Positions 17,131 to 25,783 of a stretch of 64,000 nt of DNA are shown here, in pieces. A model generated the notes under the pieces. The model was not told the origin of the DNA, did not search any database, and saw nothing but the letters and a program-made list of their open reading frames with translations. This DNA comes from Paenibacillus nanensis. Lineage in GTDB: Bacteria; Bacillota; Bacilli; Paenibacillales; Paenibacillaceae. The position numbers and the translations under genes are program-made. The DNA lies in assembly GCF_003583765.1 (NCBI RefSeq), contig NZ_QXQA01000017.1:1-64000 (forward strand), read 5' to 3'. The stretch's first letter is position 1. Each line of letters begins with the position of its first letter.

Positions 17131-17459
17131 GGAAGAAGCTTGAAGGCAACGGACTTTGGGAGTCCAGCCGCATGATGCTGCCGGAGCATAAGGCGGCGAT
17201 CAATCGCCATTCGGAAACGCTGAAATACCGGGAGCGGATCCAGCTTGACGAGCAGGAATGGGAGCATGTGTCGCGCGCCGTCTTAGAGTCGCTGCACCGC
17301 CGCCGGCCGATCACGGTGCGCCTCTTCCACCCCGTCGAGCTCCTGACCGTCATCGGCATCGTCGACCGCGTCGACGAGCTGAAAGGAAGGTTCATGGTCG
17401 ACGGCGAGTGGTTCCCCATTGCCGACATCGAAGGAGCCTCCCTGGAGGAGCAGCTCTAA
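17127..17459 (+). CDS. YolD-like protein
   Basis: A 110-residue cytoplasmic protein of the YolD family, typically encoded beside UvrX-type polymerases and thought to modulate them, as UmuD does for UmuC. Recognisable are the N-terminal LWESSRMMLPEHKAAI and the central RPITVRLFH...GIVDRVDELKGRFMVDGEW. The ATG overlaps the polymerase stop as ATGA, and AGGAGG lies upstream, so the two are translationally coupled and share the SOS control. Confidence 0.85.
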   Translation: MRKKLEGNGLWESSRMMLPEHKAAINRHSETLKYRERIQLDEQEWEHVSRAVLESLHRRRPITVRLFHPVELLTVIGIVDRVDELKGRFMVDGEWFPIADIEGASLEEQL

Positions 17460-17466
17460 ACAGACC

Positions 17467-17497
17467 AAGGCGGCTCGCCCTCCGCGGCAGCCGCCTT
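17467..17497 (+). terminator. Hairpin after yolD
   Basis: AAGGCGGCT (17467-17475) pairs with AGCCGCCTT (17489-17497), followed by TATATG. A weak U tract; plausible terminator for the uvrX-yolD operon. Confidence 0.55.
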
Positions 17498-17506
17498 TAT
17501 ATGCTC

Positions 17507-17538
17507 AGCCGGCAGCATTTCCGTCAAACATGCCGGCT
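17507..17538. terminator. Second hairpin between convergent genes
   Basis: AGCCGGCA (17507-17514) and TGCCGGCT (17531-17538) form an 8-bp perfect inverted repeat with a 16-nt loop between yolD and the convergent DUF2515 gene. Without T runs, its role as terminator is uncertain. Confidence 0.4.
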
Positions 17539-17559
17539 GCCTGACAATGGGCTTGAGCA

Positions 17560-18909
17560 CTAAGCATCCCTGCCGCTTTCCGGCCCGGCCTTGCGCGAAG
17601 ACGCCAGAACGGCGAGTTCAAGCTTGCTTAGCATCATGCTGTATTCGTTCGTCATTTCGAAATTCCGCGGCAGAGGCAGCTCGCGGAAATACCCGATCAC
17701 CTCAGCTGTTTTCTTAAACCAATCGCCCGGCTCCGCCGGATCAACGGGATGATCCTTCCATGCCGTCTGCAGCGAAGGGCTGTAGACACGTTCGGCGCCG
17801 GGCTTCAGACGCCCGCCGATAAGCTTCTCCTCGTAGACGCGGCGAGGCGGACGCTCGCGCACCTCCTTGAACAGATGCGGCGCATAGTCCGCGCGCGAGC
17901 CGGAATGCTTTACCGCCGCGGCGAAGCTTCGGGCGCCCTCGAATACCCGCGGGACGCCGAACAGCATCGCGTATAGGCGTTTGCCGAACTCGATCCGCTC
18001 ATCGAGATCGCGGAAGCTCTCCATAATAAGTCCGGCCAGCTGCAGCTCGCCGCAGCCCTCCCCGCCGTCTTTGCCGCTGCCGTAAGGAAAAAAAACGCCG
18101 TTCAGCTGAAGCAGCGACTGCAGCCCGAAGAACAGCGTGTTAAGGACATTCGACTCGAAATAGTCGTTGCGCACAACCCGCCCTTCAATATAATGCTGCT
18201 CGTTCACGATCAAGGCCGTTGTGAGCAGCGCGGAGTCATGCTCCCGCCAGAACAGCTTCCAGACCGGCTGCATGAAGCGGGACACGCCGAACGCGGGCAG
18301 AAGATGGAACAAGCTGCGGCCAAGGCTGCGGCTCCATTGATAGAGCAGCAGCTGCGGATAGGCGTCCTGGAAGATGAGCGCATTCGCGCGTTCCAGGAAC
18401 AAGAAGACATCGCGGCGCTGCGGCTCCGTAAGGAGACGGGGCAGCCACTCCCCCTGCAGGTCCGTCATATTCCACCCTCCGTTACGGGACACCAGATGCG
18501 CAAGCAGCGCCCAATGCAGCTCCGGCGTTTGGAAATAAACGGTGCGGTACGCTTCCGTCCGCGTCACGTTATTGCGGTTAGCCTCCGCTATATCCGCCTT
18601 AATGCGCTCAATCAGCATCCGCTCATCCCGTGACCACTCGTGCGCATCCGTATCCGCATGACCGATGGCCGGCGGTTCTCCTCCGTTCTCGAGCGGCTCC
18701 AGCTTCGTCCAAGCATCCTTTAGCCGGGACACGTGAGCTGCGTGCAAGGACAGCGGCTCCGCTGATTCCAGCATATCCTGAGAGGCGCTCATCGCCTTCC
18801 ACTTCCCTGCCGCATAAGCAAACGCTTCGCCAGGCAGCGCAAGCAAATGGCTGAACCAGCCGCCGATTCCGGCGCGCTCGTCTCCCTTCCGTTTGCCGTC
18901 TTCTTCCAT
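17560..18909 (-). CDS. DUF2515 family protein (YppC-like)
   Basis: A 449-residue, mostly helical protein matching the DUF2515/YppC family of Bacillales. Characteristic stretches are NNVTRTEAYRTVYFQTPELHWALLAH, MVSRNGGWNMTDLQG-like, and NEQHYIEGRVV. Function is not known. ATG 18909 is taken because AGGAGGGG lies just upstream. It is monocistronic on the minus strand, convergent with the SOS operon. No signal peptide or clear membrane segment. Confidence 0.72.
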   Translation of the reverse strand: MEEDGKRKGDERAGIGGWFSHLLALPGEAFAYAAGKWKAMSASQDMLESAEPLSLHAAHVSRLKDAWTKLEPLENGGEPPAIGHADTDAHEWSRDERMLIERIKADIAEANRNNVTRTEAYRTVYFQTPELHWALLAHLVSRNGGWNMTDLQGEWLPRLLTEPQRRDVFLFLERANALIFQDAYPQLLLYQWSRSLGRSLFHLLPAFGVSRFMQPVWKLFWREHDSALLTTALIVNEQHYIEGRVVRNDYFESNVLNTLFFGLQSLLQLNGVFFPYGSGKDGGEGCGELQLAGLIMESFRDLDERIEFGKRLYAMLFGVPRVFEGARSFAAAVKHSGSRADYAPHLFKEVRERPPRRVYEEKLIGGRLKPGAERVYSPSLQTAWKDHPVDPAEPGDWFKKTAEVIGYFRELPLPRNFEMTNEYSMMLSKLELAVLASSRKAGPESGRDA

Positions 18910-19101
18910 CCCTGCCCCTCCTTCCGTCACAAACCCGTCTCTTCCCATTATTTGCGATTCCGTAGTATGCCATACCGGGCAATCACCCGTATACCGTACC
19001 GTATGCGAAGAACCTCATGCTTGCCTCTCGCTTCAACGGAATGAGAAAGTTATAATAATAGGGACAAGTTCATCGGGAGCGGATATAGGAGGAGCAGCGA
19101 A

Positions 19102-19800
19102 ATGTGCGGACGTTATACGATTACGATTACGCTTGAAGAGCTGATGGTCCGATATATGATCGACGAAACGACGGTGCCTTTTCATCGTCCCAAATATAAT
19201 GTGGCCCCGGGACAGCAGGTGCTGGCCGTCATCCGTGACAGCGGCGGCAAAAACAGGCTGGGCGAGCTGAAATGGGGGCTCGTTCCGCCATGGGCCGACG
19301 ATGTTAAAGTAGGCTATATGATGATCAACGCCCGCTCGGAGACGGCCGCTTCGAAGCCGGCTTTTAAAGGCCCGCTGCAGAGGAAGCGGTGCATTCTCCC
19401 GGCGGACGGCTTCTACGAATGGCAGAAGACCGCAAGCGGCAAGCAGCCGATGCGCATCACGCTTAAAACCCGCTCCGTCTTCAGCTTAGCTGGACTATAC
19501 GAGACGTGGACTTCGCCAAGCGGTGAAAAGCTGAGCACCTGCACCATCCTGACGACGCAACCGAACGAGGTCGTCTCGCCGATTCACGACCGGATGCCGG
19601 TCATTCTGAAGCCTGAGCATGAAGACGTCTGGCTTGACCGGGAGCAGCAGGATGTTCCGTATTTGATGTCGCTGCTTCAGCCCTACCCCTCCGACCAGCT
19701 CGAAGCCTATCCCGTAGGCGCCTCCGTAGGCAACGTACGCAACGATGACCCGTCGCTCATTGCATGCCAGGAGCCCGGCGGACAGCTCGAGCTGTGGTAA
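19102..19800 (+). CDS. SOS response-associated peptidase / abasic-site-binding protein (YedK/HMCES family)
   Basis: A 232-residue SRAP-domain protein that forms a protective thiazolidine cross-link to abasic sites in single-stranded DNA. The catalytic cysteine is residue 2 (MCGRYT). Other active-site elements are NVAPGQ, ARSET, the glutamate in GFYEW and the histidine in HDRMP. AGGAGGA precedes ATG at a good distance. It lies near the SOS polymerase operon, but I see no LexA-like box in front of it. Confidence 0.92.
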   Translation: MCGRYTITITLEELMVRYMIDETTVPFHRPKYNVAPGQQVLAVIRDSGGKNRLGELKWGLVPPWADDVKVGYMMINARSETAASKPAFKGPLQRKRCILPADGFYEWQKTASGKQPMRITLKTRSVFSLAGLYETWTSPSGEKLSTCTILTTQPNEVVSPIHDRMPVILKPEHEDVWLDREQQDVPYLMSLLQPYPSDQLEAYPVGASVGNVRNDDPSLIACQEPGGQLELW

Positions 19801-19804
19801 CGGC

Positions 19805-19833
19805 AAAAAAAAAGCTGACCCATTCAGGTCAGC
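19805..19833 (-). terminator. Intrinsic terminator of spoVIF
   Basis: On the minus strand GCTGACC-TGAATG-GGTCAGC is followed by TTTTTTTTT. The stem overlaps the spoVIF stop codon. Confidence 0.92.
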
Positions 19834-20116
19834 GAAACATTCCCCACAGCTTCAGAAGGTGGAAGGTGTTATTCGGATCAATCTTCTGCGCCAGCACAAA
19901 AGCGACGATCTGCTCTTCTTGCGTCTCCGTTAATTTCTCCTGCAATATAACAGCGGCTGATTTAACCAGCTTGCGCACTTTAACGCGGTCCTGCAAGTCG
20001 TATTTGGTAACATGCGCAAGCAGCTGCCGGATCCTGTCCTTAACGGTGGGATTTTTCAGCTTCAGCTTCACGCGCTCGACCAGCTGCGGCTTAATGCCGT
20101 AATTCTGGTAGCTCAC
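19829..20116 (-). CDS. spoVIF: Stage VI sporulation protein F
   Basis: A 95-residue protein resembling SpoVIF (YjcC), a late mother-cell factor that helps GerE-dependent coat gene expression in B. subtilis. The C-terminal block IVAFVLAQKIDPNNTFHLLKLWGMFR is characteristic of Paenibacillus homologues, after a helical TKYDLQDRVKVRKLVKSA region. GTG at 20116 has GGAGG 10 nt upstream; an in-frame ATG at 20140 lies inside the inverted repeat and has no ribosome binding site. The leader is unusual (see 20127-20178). Confidence 0.8.
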   Translation of the reverse strand: MSYQNYGIKPQLVERVKLKLKNPTVKDRIRQLLAHVTKYDLQDRVKVRKLVKSAAVILQEKLTETQEEQIVAFVLAQKIDPNNTFHLLKLWGMFR

Positions 20117-20126
20117 CGGTAATGCA

Positions 20127-20178
20127 CCTCCAATCGGCATTCATTCCATGCACTAACTAACTATATGCCGAATGGAGG
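20127..20178 (-). repeat. Inverted repeat that can mask the spoVIF ribosome binding site
   Basis: Minus strand: CCTCCATTCGGCAT (20178-20165), 24-nt loop, ATGCCGATTGGAGG (20140-20127), 14 bp with a single mismatch. The downstream arm contains the GGAGG of spoVIF. The upstream arm ends in the first bases of CATATAGTT, which resembles a sigma-K -10 (CATANNNTA). RNA starting there would lack the upstream arm, whereas read-through RNA from recG would contain both. Confidence 0.7.
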
Positions 20179-20188
20179 CAATACTTGC

Positions 20189-22243
20189 TTAATCGAGCTG
20201 CTCTCCTTTAAATAATGGGTCCTCGCGGAGAATCGCCCACAGCCGGGCGAACGATTCGTTCGTCCAGAAATCGTCCCGTTCCGTCAGTCTGCCGGCATCT
20301 TCGCGCGCCAGCTCCAGCACCTCGTAATCCGCCACCATATCCGCGACTCGAAACTCCGGAAGGCCGCTTTGCTTCGTTCCGAAGAAGTCGCCCGGACCGC
20401 GAAGCTCAAGGTCGCGCCTTGCGACCTCGAAGCCGTCGTTCGTCTCCGTCATGACCTTCATCCGCTCGCGGCCGTTCTCGGATTTCGGATCCGCCATTAG
20501 AATACAATGCGACTGATGCTCGCCGCGCCCTACGCGGCCCCGAAGCTGGTGTAGCTGGGACAACCCGAACCGCTCCGCGTCCATAATAATCATCAGCGTC
20601 GCGTTCGGCACGTCTACCCCAACCTCGACAACCGTCGTCGCCACCAGCACCTGCGACTCGTTCGAGCTGAATTCGGACATCACCGCGTCCTTTTCCGCTG
20701 CCGTCAATCGCCCGTGCAGCAATCCCACCTTTAAATCGGGAAAAGCCTGCTGCAGCTGCACATATTGATCGATCGCGTTTTGTACGTCCAGCTTGTCCGA
20801 CTCCTCGATGAGCGGACAGATGACATAGGCCTGCCTGCCCGCGGCAACCTCTTTGCGAATGAAGCCGAGCACGCGATCCATCGCGTCATGCTTCACCCAA
20901 TATGTCTTGATCGGCTTGCGTCCCTTCGGCATCTCTCGAATGGATGAGACGTCCATGTCGCCGAAAGCCGTTATTGCGAGCGTGCGGGGGATCGGCGTCG
21001 CCGTCATCGTCAGCACATCGGGATTTAACCCTTTGCGCCGCAGCACGCTGCGCTGGTTCACGCCGAATCGGTGCTGCTCATCCGTTACAACAAGGCCAAG
21101 ATTATGGAAAAATACATCATCCTGAATGAGTGCGTGCGTGCCTACCACGACATCAATGAGTCCCATCTGCAAGCCGGCCAGCACATCTCTCCGCTTTCGT
21201 TCCGTCAGGCTGCCGGTCAGCAAGCCGACCTGCAGCCCCGTTCCATCATACAGCCTCTGAAGCGACTTCGCGTGCTGCTCGGCCAAAATTTCCGTCGGCA
21301 CCATAAGGGCGCCTTGATGCCCGGTTTTTACGGCGCCGTATAACGCAATGGCCGCAACGACGGTTTTGCCGGAGCCGACATCGCCCTGCAGCAGGCGGTT
21401 CATGCTGTACCCTCGGCGCATATCCACCAAAATCTCGTTAATCACCTTCTTCTGCGCGTCGGTCAGCTCGAACGGCAGCGTCGAAGCGAAGCTGCGAATC
21501 GTCTCGCTGTCGATCCGGAACGCGATGCCGTCATTACGTCTGCGATTCATGGACCGGTAAGCCTGCAGCTTCAATTGGAAGAGGAACAGCTCCTCGTAGA
21601 CCATCCGTCTGCGCGCTTCTTGCCCCTTCCGGAAGTCTCCGGGCATATGTAATAAGCGGAAGGCTTCGGCGCGTGACATAAGCTTATGCTCCTCCACCAG
21701 CTCGTACGGCAGCACTTCCTCGACCATCGGTCCATACTGCTCAAGCGCGGCCGCAATCGTCTTCCTCATCCACTGCTGCGTAATATTGCCGCCGACAGAA
21801 TAGACAGGCTGCAGCGAGCCGGATTTGCTGTTTTTCGCGCTGTCCGGAAATTCGGATTCGGACACGGTTATCTGCAGCCGATGCTGCTCCCATTTGCCGG
21901 TCAGCATGATTTCCCGCGCGGGCTTTAGCTGCTCCTGCAGAAAATGCCGATTAAACCATACTGCCGTAATCAGCATGCCGCCGACTTCCACCTTGCACGT
22001 TAACCTCGATTTGCTGCGGCCGTAACGCTGTAAGAGAGGCGCGCCGCGCACGACGCCAAGCACTGTCGCCTTCTCTCCGTTCTTAACCTCGGACAGCTCG
22101 CGCAGTCTGTAATCCTCGTACCGGAATGGGAAATATGCCAGTAAATCGGCAACGGTGCGCACGCCAAAGGCGTGAAGCTCCCCTTCTTTGAGGGCGCTCA
22201 CGCCTTTGATTTGTTTTACTGCTATTTGTTCAAGCTTTATCAT
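20189..22243 (-). CDS. recG: ATP-dependent DNA helicase RecG
   Basis: A 684-residue branch-migration helicase that remodels stalled forks and Holliday junctions. An N-terminal OB-fold wedge domain (residues ~1-150) is followed by a helicase core: LLQGDVGSGKTVVAA (Walker A), VVTDEQHRFGVNQR (DEQH box), TATPIPRTLA (motif III), and DVPNATLMIIMDAERFGLSQLHQLRGRVGRG (motifs V-VI region). Start 22243 lies 8 nt after the degV stop. The B. subtilis serine dehydratase genes that normally separate recG from yloV are absent; a DegV gene takes that place. Confidence 0.95.
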   Translation of the reverse strand: MIKLEQIAVKQIKGVSALKEGELHAFGVRTVADLLAYFPFRYEDYRLRELSEVKNGEKATVLGVVRGAPLLQRYGRSKSRLTCKVEVGGMLITAVWFNRHFLQEQLKPAREIMLTGKWEQHRLQITVSESEFPDSAKNSKSGSLQPVYSVGGNITQQWMRKTIAAALEQYGPMVEEVLPYELVEEHKLMSRAEAFRLLHMPGDFRKGQEARRRMVYEELFLFQLKLQAYRSMNRRRNDGIAFRIDSETIRSFASTLPFELTDAQKKVINEILVDMRRGYSMNRLLQGDVGSGKTVVAAIALYGAVKTGHQGALMVPTEILAEQHAKSLQRLYDGTGLQVGLLTGSLTERKRRDVLAGLQMGLIDVVVGTHALIQDDVFFHNLGLVVTDEQHRFGVNQRSVLRRKGLNPDVLTMTATPIPRTLAITAFGDMDVSSIREMPKGRKPIKTYWVKHDAMDRVLGFIRKEVAAGRQAYVICPLIEESDKLDVQNAIDQYVQLQQAFPDLKVGLLHGRLTAAEKDAVMSEFSSNESQVLVATTVVEVGVDVPNATLMIIMDAERFGLSQLHQLRGRVGRGEHQSHCILMADPKSENGRERMKVMTETNDGFEVARRDLELRGPGDFFGTKQSGLPEFRVADMVADYEVLELAREDAGRLTERDDFWTNESFARLWAILREDPLFKGEQLD

Positions 22244-22250
22244 GACATGC

Positions 22251-23105
22251 TCACATCCTATAAACGAATACGGCGCATGTTCCAGGCCCCGCATGCGTGC
22301 CAATCACCGAACCTACGGTTGTATGGATAATTTCTTTGACATTCAGCTCGTTCTTCACTCGTTCTCCGAGCTCCTCCGCAGCTTCCACGTTGTCCGTCTT
22401 CGCGATGACGAGGGCGACGGGACTGTCGCCAAACTCCGCCTTGAGCAGCTCCGCGATACGTCCCATCGCTTTTTTGCTGCCGCGAACCTTATCGACCGAA
22501 TAGACGCCGCCGTCCTGATCCAAGGAAAGGATCGGCTTAATATTCAAGATCGAGCCGATCAACGCCGAAGCGCGTCCGATCCGGCCGCCTTTTTGGAGGT
22601 TATCCAGGCTGTCCACCAGGAAATATAAACCCATATTGCTGCGCAGACGTTGAACTTCTTCCAAAATCCGCTCTTTGCTTTCGCCTGCCTGCGCAAGCTC
22701 GGCGGCCCGCACGACCTGCAAACCGCTGCCGTAGGAAGCGGACTTACAATCGACAATCGTAATGTCCGCCGCACGCTCCACCATGGATGCCGCAATGGTA
22801 CCCGCTTGGTACGAACCGCTTAGCACGGACGCCAGGTGAAACGAAATGATTGGGGAATCCGAATCCTCGTCGATAAGACGCTCATACGCCTCCAAAAAGT
22901 CCGCCGGAGACGGCTGCGAGGTCGTAGGAAGCTCCTGCGTCGTTCTTAACCGCTCATAGAATTGTTCCGGAGTGATCGTCACCGCATCCGAAAACGTCTC
23001 TTCTCCAAATACCACTTTCAGCGGCACCATTGTAATGCCTAATCGCTCGCGTACCTCGGCTGGAATATCCGACGTACTGTCCGTTACGATGCGCACATTG
23101 CCCAT
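22251..23105 (-). CDS. DegV-family fatty-acid-binding protein (FakB-like)
   Basis: A 284-residue DegV-fold protein. It has IVTDSTSDIP at the N-terminus, TTSQPSPADF for the lipid carboxylate site, and the mid-protein FHLASVLSGSYQAG. Proteins of this family present fatty acids to the kinase FakA, giving acyl-phosphate. The gene lies 33 nt after fakA (yloV), which supports a working FakA-FakB pair here. GGGGGAG lies a few nt before ATG. Confidence 0.88.
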   Translation of the reverse strand: MGNVRIVTDSTSDIPAEVRERLGITMVPLKVVFGEETFSDAVTITPEQFYERLRTTQELPTTSQPSPADFLEAYERLIDEDSDSPIISFHLASVLSGSYQAGTIAASMVERAADITIVDCKSASYGSGLQVVRAAELAQAGESKERILEEVQRLRSNMGLYFLVDSLDNLQKGGRIGRASALIGSILNIKPILSLDQDGGVYSVDKVRGSKKAMGRIAELLKAEFGDSPVALVIAKTDNVEAAEELGERVKNELNVKEIIHTTVGSVIGTHAGPGTCAVFVYRM

Positions 23106-23138
23106 ATAATCTCCCCCGTGTATGAAGTGATTGACCTT

Positions 23139-24914
23139 CTACTCTACCGCGAACAGATAAGGATACAACGGTTGGCCGCCGTGCTGCACCTCAAGCTCGA
23201 TATCCGGGTACTGGCTTTCCGCCCATTCGCAGACAGCCGCGGTTAGCTCCGCGCTTGCCTCGTCGCCCGTCAATACCGTAAGCAGATCGCCGCCGTTCTC
23301 CATCATGCTGCCGATCAGTCCTTGGCATGCCGCCAGAAGATCCGCATGCGAGACGACAATCGCTTTTTCCTTAATGCCGATATAATCGCCTTCCACGATA
23401 TTTACTCCGTCGATGGAAGTATTGCGCACAGCTTTGGTCACTTGTCCCGACACGACGTTTGCTGCCGCGCTCTTCATCCATTCCGCGTTTCGTTCCGGCG
23501 TCTCGTCTTCTTTGAACGCCAGCACCGCGGCCAAGCCTTGCGGGATCGTGCGAGTCGGAATGACCGTGATGTTGCGGTCGCTCAGCTCGGCGGCTTGCTC
23601 AGCCGCCAATATAATATTGCCGTTATTCGGCAGCAGGAAAATATGATCCGCCGACAACGCGTCGATCGCCTTCAAGAAATCTTCCGTGCTCGGATTCATC
23701 GTTTGTCCGCCGGATAAAACCGTGTCTACATCGCTAGCCAGGAACATGTCCGTAATACCGTCGCCCATCGCAACGGCGATAATACCGTACGGAGCTTGTT
23801 CGAATACTTGGCCCGGAGCAACCCCGCTCAGCGCTTGACCGGCGAGCAGCTGCGCTGCCGCAAGATCGGATGAGCCCGGTTCGGCCGTTGCGTCGTGCTC
23901 GACGATATCCCGGTGCTGCTCGCGCATATTCAAGATGTGAATATCGGTCAGTTCGCCATATGGCAGCGATGCGTTGAGCACGTCGCCCGGTCTGCGGGAA
24001 TGGACGTGGACCTTAATAATATCGTCGTCCGTGATTACGAGGATGGAGTCCCCGTCCTTCTCCAAAATCCTCTTGTAAGCGGATTCATCAAAAAACACTG
24101 CATTAGATCCTGAAAGCTTACGATTAATAAAAAATTCCATATCATATAAAAACTCGATATCTTCTGTATTGAGACGCGCTTGCGCCGAGCTAGGCTCGCT
24201 CTTGCGCTCATTTCTTGGCGCGGCAGGCAGGGCAACCTCTTCCGGAAGCGCCGCTTCCGACGGCTGCTGATACAGCTCTTGATACCCGCCGGATTCCGTC
24301 TCCGTCAAGCTTCGCACGAAGCCTTCGTAAATATACACGAGACCTTGTCCACCGGAGTCGACCACACCGACCTGCTTCAGAACCGGCAGCTGATCCGGCG
24401 TCCGCTGCAGCGCTTCATGCGCCTTGCGGTGAACCTCCGTCATCAGATCCGCTACGCTTGACGCACGTCTTGCATATTGAACGGCATGCTTCGCCGCTTC
24501 TCTCGCCACGGTTAGAATCGTTCCTTCTACAGGCTTAACGACCGCTTTGTAAGCCATGTCGACGCCATGCTGCAGCGCTGCGGCGACCTCGACCGGCGAA
24601 GCCTCCTGAAGAGCCGAAAGCGATTTCGAAAAACCGCGGAACAATTGCGAGAGAATAACGCCAGAGTTGCCTCTTGCGCCCATTAGCAAACCTTTCGACA
24701 GCGCTTCGGCGGATTTGCCGATATGCTCCGAGGGCTTGCTGCGAAGCTCCCGAATACCAGAGCTCATCGTTAAATTCATGTTCGTGCCTGTATCACCGTC
24801 CGGCACCGGGAACACGTTTAAAGCATTAACGCGTTCTGCGTTATGCTGCAACAGCTCTGCTCCCAGCAACGCCATTGCGGCAAAATCCGATCCGTTAATA
24901 GAGCGCTTACCCAA
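23139..24914 (-). CDS. fakA: Fatty acid kinase catalytic subunit FakA (YloV, DAK2 family)
   Basis: A 591-residue protein. The N-terminal DAK2/DhaL domain binds ATP and magnesium (NVFPVPDGDTGTNMN; SGVILSQLFRGFS). A middle domain and a C-terminal FakB-interacting DegV-like domain (FLLPNNGNIILAAEQAAEL, TIPQGLAAVLAF) follow. With a FakB/DegV partner it phosphorylates exogenous or recycled fatty acids for phospholipid synthesis. TTG start with GGAAGGGG 8 nt upstream. It is preceded by the Asp23 gene yloU and followed by degV, likely one operon. Confidence 0.92.
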   Translation of the reverse strand: MGKRSINGSDFAAMALLGAELLQHNAERVNALNVFPVPDGDTGTNMNLTMSSGIRELRSKPSEHIGKSAEALSKGLLMGARGNSGVILSQLFRGFSKSLSALQEASPVEVAAALQHGVDMAYKAVVKPVEGTILTVAREAAKHAVQYARRASSVADLMTEVHRKAHEALQRTPDQLPVLKQVGVVDSGGQGLVYIYEGFVRSLTETESGGYQELYQQPSEAALPEEVALPAAPRNERKSEPSSAQARLNTEDIEFLYDMEFFINRKLSGSNAVFFDESAYKRILEKDGDSILVITDDDIIKVHVHSRRPGDVLNASLPYGELTDIHILNMREQHRDIVEHDATAEPGSSDLAAAQLLAGQALSGVAPGQVFEQAPYGIIAVAMGDGITDMFLASDVDTVLSGGQTMNPSTEDFLKAIDALSADHIFLLPNNGNIILAAEQAAELSDRNITVIPTRTIPQGLAAVLAFKEDETPERNAEWMKSAAANVVSGQVTKAVRNTSIDGVNIVEGDYIGIKEKAIVVSHADLLAACQGLIGSMMENGGDLLTVLTGDEASAELTAAVCEWAESQYPDIELEVQHGGQPLYPYLFAVE

Positions 24915-24932
24915 TGAAAATTCCCCTTCCTG

Positions 24933-25292
24933 CTACCTGGATACCCTTACATCTTGCACAAATATATGGACTTCATCCACCTGTAGGCCAATTACATTAT
25001 TCAGCACATACGTTACTTTCGATTGAATGTTATGCGCTACCTCGGAAATCTTCGTTCCGTAGCTTACAATGATGTGGAGGTCGATATGCAGCTTGTCATG
25101 CTCGCGTCTAACTTCTACGCCGCGAGACATGTTTTCTCTGCCGAGCAACTCCGCGATTCCATCCTTCAAACCTTTGCGCGAAGCCATGCCGACGAGTCCA
25201 TAACAATCCAAGGCTGCGGAGCCCGCCAGTACGGCGATGCAATGGTCGGTGACATGAATGGCGCCAAGTTCTGTATTCAGCTGCAGTGACAT
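24933..25292 (-). CDS. Asp23/Gls24 family protein (YloU)
   Basis: A 119-residue Asp23-domain protein: GAIHVTDHCIAVLAGSAALDCYGLVGM at the start and a C-terminal VTYVLNNVIGLQVDEVHIFVQDVR. In B. subtilis YloU lies directly upstream of yloV, as here, and Asp23 proteins have been linked to envelope and lipid homeostasis. GGGAG lies upstream of ATG. It is divergent from rpmB. Confidence 0.9.
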   Translation of the reverse strand: MSLQLNTELGAIHVTDHCIAVLAGSAALDCYGLVGMASRKGLKDGIAELLGRENMSRGVEVRREHDKLHIDLHIIVSYGTKISEVAHNIQSKVTYVLNNVIGLQVDEVHIFVQDVRVSR

Positions 25293-25401
25293 GGCAATAC
25301 ACTCCCTTACTGTATATTATGGACTAAGTAACATTGTACTATAAACCGACAAGTTATTGAAGTGCGTTCGTGAAAATTGCCGAACATTCCTTAGATTTAG
25401 G

Positions 25402-25430
25402 TTGAACAGAAGCCTAATTTATGATACGAT
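25402..25430 (+). promoter_or_regulatory. Sigma-A promoter of rpmB
   Basis: TTGAAC (25402-25407), 17-nt spacer, TACGAT (25425-25430). It would give a 5' untranslated leader of about 140 nt. Confidence 0.75.
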
Positions 25431-25440
25431 ATTCGAGTGT

Positions 25441-25509
25441 GTTCAATGATACATGTGTCATTTCAAGTGAACGTAGATGCGTAGTATTATGGAATGAAGC
25501 AGTGCTTCA
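25441..25509 (+). promoter_or_regulatory. Structured rpmB leader
   Basis: A near-palindrome ATGATACATGTGTCAT (25446-25461) lies just after the predicted start point, flanked by GTTCA (25441-25445) and TGAAC (25467-25471). A second hairpin, TGAAGC-AGT-GCTTCA, lies at 25495-25509. These could be an operator or an autoregulatory RNA structure. No known ribosomal-protein leader motif was identified. Confidence 0.4.
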
Positions 25510-25578
25510 ACCACATTCAGCTTCGAGGTTGCGATGTGTGTCGATTCTCTTTCCCAATTCTTTTTAGGAGGTGTAGTC

Positions 25579-25767
25579 ATGTCCCGCAAATGTTATCTGA
25601 CTGGCAAATCGCCGCGTCAAGGCAATAACGTTTCCCACGCGAACAACAAAACTCGTCGTTCTTGGGGCGTTAACGTGCAAAAGGTTCGCATTCTTGTAGA
25701 CGGCAAACCAAAACGCGTATATGTGAGCGCGCGCGCTCTGAAATCTGGTAAAGTTACTCGCGTATAA
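25579..25767 (+). CDS. rpmB: 50S ribosomal protein L28
   Basis: A 62-residue ribosomal protein of the large subunit. SRKCYLTGKSPRQGNNVSHA and VRILVDGKPKRVYVSARALKSGKV match bacterial L28. It has a single cysteine, so it is the zinc-free form. ATG 25579 follows AGGAGGT; an upstream in-frame start would add 15 non-conserved residues. It stands alone on the plus strand between spoVM and yloU, as in B. subtilis. Confidence 0.97.
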   Translation: MSRKCYLTGKSPRQGNNVSHANNKTRRSWGVNVQKVRILVDGKPKRVYVSARALKSGKVTRV

Positions 25768-25783
25768 TAGCACCGCCATAGAC

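Noticed and set aside
17467..17538. Attachment site or repeat element from the paired hairpins
   Set aside because: The two inverted repeats lie between convergent genes and fit terminators; no integrase or repeat copies were seen.
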